A stretch of 64,000 nucleotides of DNA from Primulina eburnea. Lineage: Eukaryota > Streptophyta > Magnoliopsida > Lamiales > Gesneriaceae. Made by a program: the position numbers and the translations under genes. Of the stretch, positions 46,510 to 59,200 are shown piece by piece (positions within the stretch are counted from its first letter, which is position 1; each line of letters opens with the position of its first letter). Under the pieces are notes generated by a model, which saw nothing but the letters and a program-made list of their open reading frames with translations, was not told where the DNA came from and searched no databases. The stretch lies in NCBI RefSeq assembly GCF_022965805.1, contig NW_027331354.1:62001-126000 (forward strand), in the 5' to 3' direction.

Positions 46510-49457
46510 TATAATGCTTACAATGACATGCAATCCGAATTGGAATGAGATAAAATATCAACTACTTCCTGGTCAATCATCTCAAGACCGCCCAGAATTG
46601 ATTACAAGGATATTTAAATCTAAATTTGAAGAGTTTAAAAAAGACATTGTGGATAGGGGGGTTTTGGGTAAGGTCTGCTCTTATTTGTACGTCATTGAGT
46701 TTCAAAAAAGAGGGCTTTCTCATGTTCATATGTTAGTCATATTTGAAAATAATGACAAGTTGTGTACTCCCGATCACTTTGACTCAATTGTGCGTGCTGA
46801 AATACCTTCACAAACAGAAGAACCCAATCTACACAAAGCAGTTGTCCGCCATATGATACATGGGCCATGTGGATCAATCAATCCAAATTGTCCATGCATG
46901 GTAAATGGTAAATGTCAGAAGAACTTTCCAAAGCCATTTGCGAAATACACATCTAGAGGAAATGATTCATATCTTTTGTATCGAAGACGTGAAGGTGGCC
47001 AAGTATCAATTACCAACAATGAAAATGTATTCATTGATAATGGTTGGGTTGTCCCATACAATCCATGGCTTTTATTAAAATATGATTGTCATATTAATGT
47101 TGAAGTATGTGGAGGGATTAAATGTGTCAATTACATATACAAGTACATCCATAAAGGTCCTGATCGGTTCGCACTAGAGTTACGAAATGGGCAAAATTGT
47201 GATGAAATCCAACAGTACGTGGATGGAAGGTGGATTTGTGCGCCTGAAGCATTTTGGCGAATTTTCTCATTTGAGTCAGTATGATGTATCCTTCAGTCAT
47301 TAGGTTTCAACTACATACACCAAACCAACATTTGGTTTATTTTGACCACCAACAACATGTACGTGATCTACTAGCAGATGATGACAACTCGAAGACTATG
47401 CTTACAGAATTTTTCAAAATAAATTGTGATCTTGACTTGACTGAAAAATATTTATATCGAGAATTTCCACAATATTACACATGGATAAAATCTGGAAAAA
47501 AATGGATTCGTTGAAGAAGCAACAATAAAGTGGTTGGGAGAGTATATGTTGTGTCGCCATCTGAAGGTAAGAGGTTTTATCTCAGTATTCTTTTAAACCA
47601 TGTTAGGCGCCCAACATCTTTTGAAGATCTGATCATTGTGAATGGGGTAACATATTCAACATTTAAGGAGTCTGCTCAAATGAGAGGACTTCTTGAACAT
47701 GATGATTATATAAAACAATGTCTGGAAGAAGCACGTTCTATTAAAATGCCATCTTCATTTAGAAGGTTATTTGTATCCATAATGATGTTCTGTCAACCAA
47801 CACCAGTTCGAGAACTCTGGGATGAGTTCTGTCCTTGCATGTGTGAAGATTATGGTCGAGAAATTTCATCAAATAACTTAATCATCAATAAGTTATTGCT
47901 TGAGATACGAAGGTTGTTGCATCAGTACAAAAAGAAACTTGATGATTTTGATTTGCCATCAATAAGTGCCGAGTTTTTAGAAGCCACAACACTACCCAGA
48001 ATAAATGAGGATGAGCTTTCTTATCAGATTTCTGATGATTATTTGAGATCTATTGAACGTTTGAATGCTCATCAGAGGATTGCGTTTGACACCATCATAG
48101 ATAGTATTATGCATAACCGATCAAAACTTTTCTTCATTGATGGTCCAGGAGGTACTGGTAAGACTTTTTTATACCGCTCAATGTTGGCACATTTGAGAAA
48201 AATGGGTAAAATTATAATTGCGGTAGCAACATCTGGAATAGCTGCAACATTGTTGCAAGGTGGAAGAACTGCACACTCACGTTTTCTAATTCCACTTAGA
48301 CCAACAGCATCAACACTGTGCCAAATAAAAAAACAGTCAGAACTTGCAGATCTAATAAGGCGTGCATCAGCTATAGTATGGGACGAGGCTCCAATGGCAA
48401 ATCGCTATGCTTTTGAATCCATTAGTAAGAGTTTTCAAGATATTATGGACAATCATATAGCGTTTGGAGGGAAAACAATGGTTTTTGGTGGCTATTTTTG
48501 ACAAGTGTTACCGGTTGTTAAACGAGGGTCAAAGGCAGAACAAATTGTTGCAAGTATTTCAAGGTCAACATTCTGGCATTGCGTAAAGATAATACACCTT
48601 CAGCAAAATATGAGATCTGCTCAAGATATTGACTTTTCGAAATTTCTCTTGCGCATAGGTGATGGATCGCAACATACTGTGAATTGTGATTTCATAAAAT
48701 TACCAGATTCAATTATCATACCATGAAAAGGAGAACAATCAATTCAGAATTTGATTGATTCTGTTTTTCCTAACATGATAAATCATGTTAACGATGAAAA
48801 CTATATGGTTGATAGAGCCATCATCACACCAAAAAATGTTGATGTCGACAATATTAATCAAATGCTCATTATGAAGTTTCCTGGAGAGGAAAAAGAGTAT
48901 ACCTCTTGGGATAGTGTAGAAGACGACAATCACAACCTCTTTCAAGAAGAATTTTGAATTCCCTTTATCCAAGTGGTTTGCCACCACATAAAATCGTATG
49001 GAAAGTAGGAAGTCCTATCATGCTCTTGAGAAATGTTGCTCCTGAACATGGACTATGCAATGGAACAAGATTAATATGCCGCAGTCTTGGTAGAAATTTT
49101 ATAGATGCTGAGATCATAACAGGTCCTCACACTGGTACCGGATTCTTTCTACATAGAATGCCCTTGAAAAGAGAAGATAATTCTGGATTACAATTTGAGT
49201 TGACACGTCGACAGTTTCCCATAAGGCTTAGTTTTGCTCTGAAAATAAACAAAGCACAAGGTCAAACAATCCCAAATATTGGCATATTTTTGCGTAACCA
49301 TGTGTTAAGCCATGGTCAGCTATATGTGGCACTTTCAAGAGGAGTCTCACAAAATTCTACCAAAATTTTGGTAAAAGATTGGAATTTAGAGCGTCAATCT
49401 GGAGTATTCACTAGAAATGTGGTTTTCAAAGACGTATTGCTACCTAATAGAGAATAA

Positions 49458-49697
49458 TTAATTGTGAGTAAGTCAACTCTCTTTATTCTAATTTTTTCTA
49501 TAAAAAACATTATGTACAAATAATTACAATAAAAATTTGTACATGTTACATGTTTCAACGCTAGAATTTGGGGGATGCTAATATACTGCAGGTTAGTGGA
49601 GACAAACATTGTACTTTATGCTTTATCTTTTTAATTAAAAATATTATATTTAAGTTTACAACTATACTCTTATAGTGTAAATTATCTTCTTAATCAG
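49458..49697. other. junction between the two Helitron copies
   Basis: After the stop of copy 1, sequence similar to the 3' flank of copy 2 continues to about 49560. From about 49627 it matches intron 1 of copy 1 (42950-43015). Copy 2 therefore begins inside its first intron. Confidence 0.6.
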
Positions 49698-52600
49698 ATA
49701 CGAGAAAATTCATCATCTTTGCTACTTAGAAGAGGCCGTCTACTACAACAATATGCAGTTGACAATTACGTAAAGATTGAAACACAAAGACTAAGATGGA
49801 TATGTTCAAATCAACGTGATATACATTCAGAACTGTACCAAGGATTGCAAGATTGTTTACATGAAGGTGAAAACAATGCAGGTACGATAACTTATACATC
49901 TCTACCAAATACATTATATACATCAACCTCTTATAGTAACTACCTTGATAATTTTAATAGACTATATAATAATGCACCGGCCCTTAAAGTGAATACTTTG
50001 GTCATTTTATTCTAGGGAAAAAATTGTCTTTTCTTTCATATTTCATTAAATTTATTATTTACCACTTATAAGTTATAACTACAACCTTTCATATTTTTTT
50101 CACTTGATAAATAATTACTATTTTATTTATCTTTAGATATACATATACCGAACCATAACATGCATATAACAACTTCAACTTCAACATAAAGTATAAACAA
50201 TCACATGTCAACTTGAACTACCAACTTCGAATCCTCGGCATATATATTTTAAATAAATCACATATCTGATTTAAACATATAACCCAAAATCAATAACTCA
50301 AATAATTCAACTACTATTTCTTTAATTTAAATTTAATTAGTTTCCCAAAATTCCAAGCTAAACGATATTTATATTCTGGAATTCGCTCTAAAACTCCTAA
50401 ATAATCAATATATTCAACAATATAATACCAACTAGCCACCGAGGTACACGCGTTACATGTGTCATGAATATATGTACCTAATATTTTAAACATTCATTAT
50501 ATACACAAAAATATTTTGTATAATGAATATATTCATGACATACAATGGATTTCAAAGCTTAAATAAATTTAACAAACTCGATTTTTTACCTTACATGATA
50601 TAGTTTTTTCTATCATAACAATAATATTATTTTGAATCCGTAATAGCATCTCCTATGGAAAACACTAAAATTCAATTTACATGATATAGTTTTTTATCAT
50701 AGAAAAAATATTATTATGGTTAAATTCACACATAATAACCACAATTTTCAAACTTAAAATTTAAAGATTCTGACCATATATTTACTCATTAATGTTAACA
50801 AAGACAATCTGAATAACTATTCATTAATAAAAAATCTAACATTCTTCACACACGCACTCTTTTGGGATCTTATTACATATCACATCTTATACATCTCTAC
50901 TGAATGCATCATACAGGAAATGTTGGTACCAGAATTGTTTTGCCTTCATCTTTTGGTGGAAGCCCACGTGATATGTACCAAAGGTATTAAGATGCAATTA
51001 CTTTGGTACAAACATATGGAAAACCAGATATAATGCTTACAATGACATGCAATCTGAATTGGAATGAAATAAAATATGAACTATTTCCTAGGCAATCACC
51101 TCAAGACCGTCCAGATTTGATTACAAGAATATTTCGGTCAAAAAAAGGGGTTTTAGGTAAGGTCTGCTCTTATTCGTACGTCATTGAGTATCAAAAAAGA
51201 GGGCTTTCTCATGTTCATATGTTAGTCATATTTGAAAATAATGAGAAGTTGTGTACTCCCGATCACTTTGACTCAATTGTGCGTGCTGAAATACCTTTAC
51301 AAACAGAAGAACCCAATCTACATAAAGCAGTTGTCCACCATATGATACATGGGCCATGTGGTTCAATCAATCCTAACTGTCCATGCATGGTTAATGGTAA
51401 ATGTAAGAAGAACTTTCCAAATCCATTTGTGGAATACACATATCGAGGAAATGATTCATACCCTTTGTATCGAAGACGTGGAGGTGTCCAAGTATCAATT
51501 CCCAACAATGACAATGTTTTAATTGATAATGGTTGGGTTGTACCGTACAATCCATGGCTTTTGTTGAAATATGATTGTCATATTAATGTTGAAATATGTG
51601 GAGGGATTAAATGTGTAAAATACATATACAAGTACATCCATAAGGTCCCAATCGAGTCGCACTAAAGTTACAAAATCGGCAAAATTGTGATGAAATCCAA
51701 CAATATGTGGCTGGAAGGTGGATTTGTGCGCCCGAGGCATTATGGAGAATTTTATCATTTGAGTTCAGTAGGATGTATCCTTCAGTCATTAGGTTACAAA
51801 TACATACACCAAACCAACATTTGATTTATTTCGACCCACAACAACATGTAAATGATATACTTGCAGATGATGACAACTCGAAGACTATGCTTACAGAATT
51901 TTTCAAAATAAATTGTGATCCTGAATTGACTGGAAAGTATTTCTATCGAGAATTTCCACAATATTACACATGGATAAAATCTAGAAAAAAAATGGATCCA
52001 TCGAAGAAGCAGCAATAAAGTGGTTGGAAGAGTATATGTTGTGTCGCCATCTGAAGGTGAGATGTTTTATCTTCGTATCCTTTTAAATCATGTTAGGGGC
52101 CCAACATCTTTTGAAAATCTGATGACTGTGAATGGGGTAACATATTCAACATTTAAGGAGTCTTCTCAATGAGAGGGCTTCTCCAACAGGATGATTATGT
52201 AAAACAATGTCTGCAAGAAGCATGCTCTGTTAGAATGTCATCTTCATTGAGAAGGTTATTTGTATCCATACTGGTGTTCTGTCAACCAACAATACTTCGA
52301 GAACTCTAGGATGAGTTCCATCCTTACATGTGTGAAGATTATGGTAAAGAAATTTCTTCAAGTAACTTAATCATCAATAAGTTATTGCTTGAGATACGAA
52401 GGTTGTTGCATCAGTACAAAAAAAAACTTGATGATTTTGATTTGCCATCAGTAAGTGCTGAGTTTTTAGAAGACATCAAATTTCTGATGATGATTTGAGA
52501 TCTATTGAACGTTTGAATGCTCAACAGAGGATTGCATTTGACACCATCATAGAAAGTATTATGCATAACCAATCAAAACTTTCTTCATTGATGGTCCTGG

Positions 52601-53908
52601 GGGTACTGGTAAGATTTTTTTATACCGCTCAATGTTGGCACATATAAGAAAAATGAGTAAAATTATAATTGCAGTAGCAACATCTGGGATAGCTGCGACA
52701 TTGATGCAAGGTGGAAGAACCTCACATTCACATTTTCAGATTCCACTTCGACCAACTGCATCAACCCTTTGCAGAATAAAAAAACAGACCGAACTTGCAG
52801 AACTAATAAGGCGTTCATCAGCTATAGTATGGGACGAGGCTCCAATGGCAAATCACTACGCTTTTGAATCCGTTAGTAAGAGTTTCCAAGATATTATGGA
52901 AAATCAAATAGCATTTGGAGGGAAGACAATGGTTTTTGGTGGTGATTTTCGACAAGTTTTACCAGTTGTTAAACGAGGGTCAAAGGCAGAACAAATTGCT
53001 GCAAGTATTTCGAGGTCAACATTTTGGCATCGCGTAAAGATAGTATAGCTTCAACAAAATATGAGATCTGCTCAAGATATTGAGTTCTCGCAATTTCTCT
53101 TGCGCATAGGTGATGGATTGCAACATATTGTTAATCATGATTTCATTAAATTACCAGATTCAAGGATCATACCATGGGAAGGTGAACAATCAATTCAGAT
53201 GTTGATTGATGTTGTTTTCCCTAATATGATAAATCATGTTAACGATGAAAATATATGGTCCATAGAGCCATCATCACACCGAAAAATGTTGATGTCGACA
53301 ATATTAATCAAATGCTCATTCTCAAGTTTCCTGGAGAGGAAAAAGAGTATACATTTTGGGATAGTGTAGAAGATGACAATCACAACCCTTTTCAAGAAGA
53401 ATTTTTGAATTCCCTTAGTCCAAGTGGTTTGCCACGGCATAGAATCATATTGAAAGTAGGAAGTCCGATCATGCTCTTGAGAAATGTTGTGCCCGAACTT
53501 GGTCTATGTAATGGAACGAGATTAATATGTCGCGGTCTTGGTAGAAATTTCATAGATGCCGAGATCATAACAGGTCCTCATAAGAGCACCAGATTCTTTC
53601 TACATAGAATGCCCTTAAAAAGTGAAGATAACTCTGGATTACCATTTGAGTTGGCACGTCGACAGTTTCCCATAAGACTTAGTTTTGCTTTGACAATAAA
53701 CAAAGCACAGGGTCAAACAATCCAAAATATTGACATATTTTTTCGTAACCATGTGTCCAGCCACGGTCAGCTATATGTGGCACTTTCAAGAAGAGTCTCA
53801 CAAAATTCTACAAAAATTTTGGTAAAAGACGAGAATTTACATCGTCGATCTGGTGTATTCACAAGAAACGTGATTCTCAGAGACGTCTTGCTACCTAATA
53901 GAGAATGA
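49698..53908 (+). pseudogene. Helitron Rep/helicase gene, copy 2, 5'-truncated
   Basis: A tandem relative of copy 1 lacking its first exon. Exons are 49698-49881 and 50917 onwards. The intron between them is 1035 bp, against 86 bp in copy 1. The Rep part has RGLSHVHMLVIF (about 51200) but lost about ten residues before GVLGK. It has a stop near 50990 and a one-base deletion near 51645 at IHK. The helicase Walker A reads GPGGTGKI (about 52593), preceded by a frameshift. GGDFRQVLPVVKRG (about 52938) and the C-terminal ALTINKAQGQTIQ and YVALSRRVS blocks are open (53255-53908). A TAG follows VKIV near 53046. It is non-functional as it stands. The different damage in the two copies shows they decayed independently. 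Confidence 0.87.
49882..50916. other. expanded intron of Helitron copy 2 (about 950-bp insertion)
   Basis: The intron keeps the donor (GCAG then GTACGATAAC) and acceptor (CATACAG) of the 86-bp intron in copy 1. In between, AT-rich sequence is bounded by two copies of CTTATACATCTCTAC (about 49899 and 50886). These look like a 15-bp target duplication. The insert has no recognisable genes. Confidence 0.65.
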
Positions 53909-54259
53909 TAAAGTGTAAGTAAATCTACTCTCTATATTTTAAATTTTAAAAAATGCATTATGAACAAGTAGTTACATTAATTGTTAAATACATGCTATAT
54001 GTGACACCCTGTATTCTGTACGGGGTTTTAGTATAATTTGAATTTCTTTGCTGTTTTCGAGTTTTCATTGTGTTTTTTTTCTCAAAAGCTAAAAGAAACA
54101 TGTTGCAAACAAAGTATTTGTATAAATGACATACTCAATTCAATGGATCATACCTATTCGTCCGCATCTTCATCTGGTTTGTTTTTAATAATGAATAATT
54201 TTATATAGTCTATGAAATATTATGTTGATTTAAATTAGTGATCATATCAAATTAGTTTT
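53909..54259. other. Helitron 3' flank and unassigned sequence
   Basis: Up to about 54000 it resembles the flank of copy 1 (49460-49560). Homology then stops at GTGACACCCTG. No Helitron 3' hairpin with CTRR could be fixed with confidence. No coding sequence. Confidence 0.45.
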
Positions 54260-54601
54260 GTTCGTTTTGATCTATTCACCCACATCTCCAACTCATCTAT
54301 CTCCCTCCCTCCTTCACGCAGAGCTTGAAAGAAAATCCATCCCCATTTCACCTTTTCGATTGTTTGCATGATCTATGTTACTCGATTCCATTCCCAGTTT
54401 AATTCACAACTAATTCGTTGCGTTTGATTCTTTTGTAAGTGTTTTTTTTTTTTGGTGTCGAGTAATTTTTTTGTGGTGGATTGTTGATTTTGCTTCTTTG
54501 CTTGGGCAGGTATTTTTGTTCAATCAACGAAGATGGTGTTCTGGATTTTTCGTTATGGGTCATTGGGTTTATCAAAAACTACAGGCGTGTATTTGATCTG
54601 G
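54260..54601 (+). pseudogene. 5' end of a ChaC-type gamma-glutamylcyclotransferase gene
   Basis: A T/C-rich leader (CCCTCCCTCCTTCACG, about 54304) is followed by an intron at 54435-54509 (GTAAGT to GGGCAG). Then comes ATG at 54533 opening MVFWIFRYGS, which matches the start of plant GGCT2/ChaC proteins (usually MVFWVFGYGSL). These enzymes cleave gamma-glutamyl bonds, as in glutathione breakdown. After GS about a dozen residues are missing and the frame shifts. GFIKNYRRVFDL, the next conserved block, is read in another frame and is followed by a donor (GTATGT) at 54602. The GYGS glycine is replaced by Arg. No later exons follow. This is a promoter-proximal gene fragment, very likely carried in by a Helitron. 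Confidence 0.75.
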
Positions 54602-55414
54602 GTATGTTTTCTTTCGTATTTTATGGAATTTTTTAGTCTTTTAATTCTTTAGATTCTTATTTTTTTTGTCAAACCCCTTGGATTACATTTGTGAGTAATT
54701 TTAATTATTTTCTGCTAAAATAGAACATTTTTCAGCTGTATTTGGAGTGGTATAATTAGTTTCTTAAAACTTACTTTGATAATTTTCAAAACAATATGTA
54801 GAGATTACTGTTAGCAGAGTTACTATCTAAAAATATGAACTTTTTACCATTCTTTGTTTTTTTTTTATTCTTTCATCTTCTTCACATATTGTTATATGCC
54901 GGGATTTCACAAATTGTGCAAGAAGCTCAAAAATCCGTTGGGGGGTTTCAAGAGGATAAGAAATCTCTATCTGCCAGGAGCTTTCTTTTTGTGTAACGTC
55001 CTGTGACATGTTCGTTTCATTCTTTTTGCAATTTTGTCCATGAAATGATAATGCATAATGGTTTGTATCATCATAGTCTGTCTTTTTATGTTGGTGAAAA
55101 AATCATTCGTGTTACATTCTAAACAATGTATAGGTCGAAAAAATCTTTGGTTTGTATAGCTAAAATTAATATAAATGTGAGGTTATACTTATAAATCCCG
55201 CATAGTCCAAATGCAGTAAATACCCCGCACACCTTTCACGCAGTTGAGGGTATTATCTTAGATAAAGAATAAGAAGTCACTGCCTTCATTTATTTTTGAT
55301 TTGTTGTTGGTTGGTTTGCCTCGCAAAAAGCTCTCTATAAATCGGCTACAATTGGTCATGCAGTTAAATAGAGACATAAAGAGGAAATTGCTCCTATAAA
55401 TCTGAAGCTTAGCC
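54602..55414. other. unassigned sequence between the two gene fragments
   Basis: The beginning is probably part of the intron of the GGCT fragment. No coding sequence was recognised. A 34-codon frame near 54897-54995 has no family match that I know. Confidence 0.4.
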
Positions 55415-55548
55415 ATGGGATTTCAGAGATTTTATGTGTTTTTTTACTGATGCTATTTTGCATCCCACACGATGTGACGGCCGATGACATCGTCCATGAT
55501 AACGATCTGTCTCCCAAAAAGCCCGGATGCATGAATGATTTTGAACTG
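55415..55548 (+). pseudogene. first exon of a signal peptide peptidase-like (SPPL) gene
   Basis: ATG at 55415 opens a short frame. After a one-base shift in the T run at about 55440 the reading continues as a hydrophobic signal peptide (FLLMLFCIPHDVTA). It then reads DDIVHDNDLSPKKPGCMNDF, the N-terminal luminal start of plant SPPL2-5-type aspartyl intramembrane proteases. A good splice donor (GTAAAT) follows at 55549. The PA domain and the catalytic transmembrane part are absent. It is a stranded first exon in the same orientation as the GGCT fragment and Helitron copy 2. Confidence 0.72.
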
Positions 55549-56281
55549 GTAAATTTCTACTTTTACTGCAATTTTTGTGCCTAGCCCAGCAGATGTTTTG
55601 GTGGTTTACGTACATGGTTGCCATATTTTTTATATTCCTTTATTAAATATTGAATCTTGATGTTTCATGTTATGGTTGTTTTTGACCATCATTTGTTAAT
55701 GAAACTTTTATTCTTTTGATTATGAAATGTTTATATCTTTGTTATTCTCTTTTGTGTATTGTGTTTCTGTTTATGTCAGTGAGCATATTTTTTGGCAATT
55801 ACTGATAAAGAATTTCTCCTTTAAATTTTAGCAACGGAGACTCAACTTGAGTTTCCCTTTTCAGTTCATTAATTCACAAGTCTTTTTTATGTTTTGGTTT
55901 GTGTCTTTACTTTTATTTTATATATATCTTCTAGTCATTTAAGGAATGAAACTAAATGAAAGATAAGCGCACGACAGAGAGGCTGTGTGTTGGTAGGTGT
56001 GTTGGCATTCAATGAATAAGGAGACATCTGAGTTTGGTTCAAAATATACAAAAAAATATTATATTTTATTTCCCTCTGGCAAGTTGCAAAAAATTATTAC
56101 ATTTTAATATTCTATCTTATTTCTAATATATATTTTTCCGTAAATCAATTTTCATCCGTATATTTCTATAACCCACAAATATAATTTAATAAATCTAATT
56201 TATTTTTTTATCATTTTAGTGTAAATAATTAAAATATTTTTGCATGTTAAGTCATGTTTATTATATAGCTTCGCAAGGAAA
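55549..56281. other. unassigned AT-rich sequence
   Basis: The left part is probably intron sequence of the SPPL fragment. At 56090-56210 there is a match to 1275-1390 (ATCTTATTTCTAATATATAT and TTTTTCCGTAAATCAATTTT). This is either a remnant of the CWF19L2 3' flank or a dispersed repeat. No gene. Confidence 0.45.
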
Positions 56282-56286
56282 TAAAG

Positions 56287-59200
56287 TGAAACGTCGCTAC
56301 TCGTTTTCTTAAAACGTGCTAGAAATTTTTTTTTAATCCTCATAATTAAAAATTTACATATATATAAATACTTTAAAATATCTTGTCACCATTTTAAAAA
56401 TAAACATCCAACGACCATTTAAAAATCTAAAGGAAAATATTTTAAAGCATAAAATCGACAAACGTTTTACCAACCTAAAAACATTATTTGAAAAGTATAG
56501 CTCATACTATAAACTCTCCAAAAATCTCTCAAACATAAATAAAAGTCATAAAAATATCTTTAACATAATTTAATATCATAAATCATAAACTAGTGCGGAA
56601 AACTAGAGTCGGTCCTCGGTCCTCGGGTTATGTGCGCCTTCAGTCCAGCAAAGTCAACCATCAAGACCTGCATAAACATTATTATCAAAATCACCTGCAT
56701 CAATCACACCTAGTGAGTCTAAAGACTCAACACGTCATATCCTTGATAACAACTAATACATAATACAGTTAACATATAACAATGAAAAATAATTGTACTT
56801 AAAATATCATTTTCATGATGATGCATGAACATAAACATTTTCGTAAACATTTTCATGATACATAAAACTTTTAAATAAAAATATTTTCATAATCTTATGC
56901 ATAAACATTTTCATATAAAGATAAACATATTCATATTCATATCCATATTCATATCAACATATTCATATTCATATCATGTTCATATCAACATAATCATATT
57001 TATATTCGTGTTCATGTTCGTGTATGTTGAATTAAGATCGTTGATTGTGAATCGTATTCTTAAATATATAGGGCGATGGATCCATCTACATGTAACCACA
57101 GTACTGGACGGCGGGGGACACCAGCAACACTCTCACCGGTCAACTGAGCCCTGGCCTTACGTATTAACATATTCGTGTCATTGGAAATACGATCGTCGGG
57201 GCTTCCTCTGGGGCCTTTTCCCATAAATGGGCTCCCTCTGGGGCCTTCTCCCCTCACGACATCTCCAATCATATCATCGTATTCGTATCCACGGAAACAC
57301 GATCGTCGGGCTCTCACTAGGACCATAACCCTCACGATATTTCCAACATGTAGTAGTCACAATCCCTTCACGTCCTTCAACATTTTATCATCACTTAATA
57401 AAAACATGCATAATATCATTTTTATTTTGAAACCAAACATGCAACATGTCTTTTAAATGTCCATATTTAAATCATAAAAATCATAGACATTTAAAAATCA
57501 TAACTTCACATATTAAAAATCATAAACATCCATAAAAATTTTTAAAATAAACATTTTAACATCTTAAACGTTTAAAATAAACATTTAAATCATAAACATT
57601 TAAAATAAACGTTTTTAGCATATTAAATCATAAAACATTAAACATATCAACATCTTAAAAATCCATAAACATTTAAAATTGACATATTAACATATAAACA
57701 TCCATAATCATTGAAAATAATCATATTAACATATAAAACAACATTTAGAGCATTGCCATGACGTTTACTAATTTTTAGGTGTAAAAAGATCGTTTTACCC
57801 CTAGACGTAAAATTTCCCGTTTTTGACATTTTTTCTTAATCCCATTGACTCTAACATGTCCCAAATAATTATATAAGCTTACATGAATTTTCTCATATTT
57901 TTATTTAGATCAATTCGATGACTTTTAAATTAATCTTTAAATGTGACGTATTAATGCGTTTTAATAACGGATTATTAAAACAAACCTTAATATAAAATTC
58001 CAAAATTGAAAACTTAGACTTATAATAATTATTTAAGCTTAAATATAGTTTTTCATAATTTTATGAAGCTTAAAACTAGGCTATTCAATTAATTTGTTAA
58101 TTAGCGTTTCGTGCGGCGATTAAATCCAAAACTCGTTATTTTGATCCCAAAATTTAAACATAACCTTTTTATGATTTATTCTACCCTTCCAAGTCATGAG
58201 CCACACCCGTTGACCCGTGGATTCAATTTTAGCCTTTTAAATTTTCGTTTTTGACTTCCTACCGAACACACCGAGCCATCTCCTAATTTACTCGAGTCAC
58301 GCCCGAGCCACCTTGAACCAAAACCTAGCCAACCCACCTAGGGACCCTACTGAACAAGCCCAGCCCGAAACAACAGCCCTGGCCCGCTCAAAAACCTCCT
58401 GGAACTCGACACAAAAATCTGCATATGTGTGTGAGTGTGCTTCCTTGTATGTCTAGGACTCCTAACCCAACTAAGACTCTCCCAGCCGAGCCACCACCGA
58501 GCCCACTTGTCCCTAACCTTCCCTGGACCACGCCCAGACCATACGCAGACCAGCCCAAGCCCTTGAGCCCACCTGCAGTTAGCCACTGAACAAGACAGCA
58601 GCTGCGCACAACCCTTGATGCCATACACCTACCTCACGTTTCTCGCCCAAGCAGACAGCCCAGCCGTCCCAGACCCTGGCCCGACCCTTGTGCACCCTCC
58701 TAAGATCCTAAGGACCTAGCCTAGCCCAGCCCAAAGCCCCTGGCCCAGCCTCTTTCTTCCCTGCACAGAAGCACTACCTGCGCACCACTCATTATGCTCT
58801 CGGGTAAGAGTCCTTCTTGGATAGGACTCCTCCCAGCCCACTTGTCTCGAGTCCTAGCATGGCTAGGACTCTTCCCTTGACTCACCCTTGGTCTTAGCTC
58901 GGTCCAGGCCCCAACCGAACCTAAGCCAAGCCATCCTCTCAAGAAAGCCGAACCATAAGATCACCTATGTTCCAGAATTGTTCCATTCGTTTCCAGCTTG
59001 TTTCTGTTATCGTGTGAAGCTTTTTTGTTGAGTTTTATGACCCTAAAACTTGTGTAAATTCATGCTTGATCAAGTCCTAATAATGACAGTCCTTTACACA
59101 CATAAAAACATGATTTTTGGAATTAAAAACACAAGTTTAAAGCATGTATGCACATAGTTACGAAAATAGAACTTGTGTGACTTGTTTTTATGCAAATTCA

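Larger units (their letters stand above)
42153..49457 (+). pseudogene. Helitron Rep/helicase gene, copy 1, interrupted by a solo LTR
   Basis: Plant Helitron rolling-circle transposase. Exons are about 42205-42909, 43016-43199 and 43286 onwards, with short GT-AG introns of 106 and 86 bp. The Rep part reads YGKPDIMLTMTCNPNWNEI across a 3.1-kb LTR insertion (43403-46509). It then holds RGLSHVHMLVIF with the HUH histidines (about 46707) and YIYKYIHKGPD with the two tyrosines (about 47130). The PIF1-type helicase part follows: Walker A GPGGTGKT (about 48144), Walker B VWDEAP, and near the C-terminus FALKINKAQGQTI and YVALSRGVS. Breaks include stops at 42499, 42907, 43160 and 48499 (GGYF then stop, where copy 2 has GGDFRQ), a TGA at 48724 and a frameshift near 47280. 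It is dead. Confidence 0.88.

Noticed and set aside
56090..56210. Left flank of copy C as proof of the same duplication block as copy A
   Set aside because: Only about 120 bp match and the sequence on both sides differs. It may be a dispersed repeat, so I did not use it to order the duplications.
58347..58942. GC-rich minus-strand frames of 73-93 codons
   Set aside because: They are inside the antisense solo LTR. Low-complexity Pro/Ala/Ser coding on the other strand explains the lack of stops.
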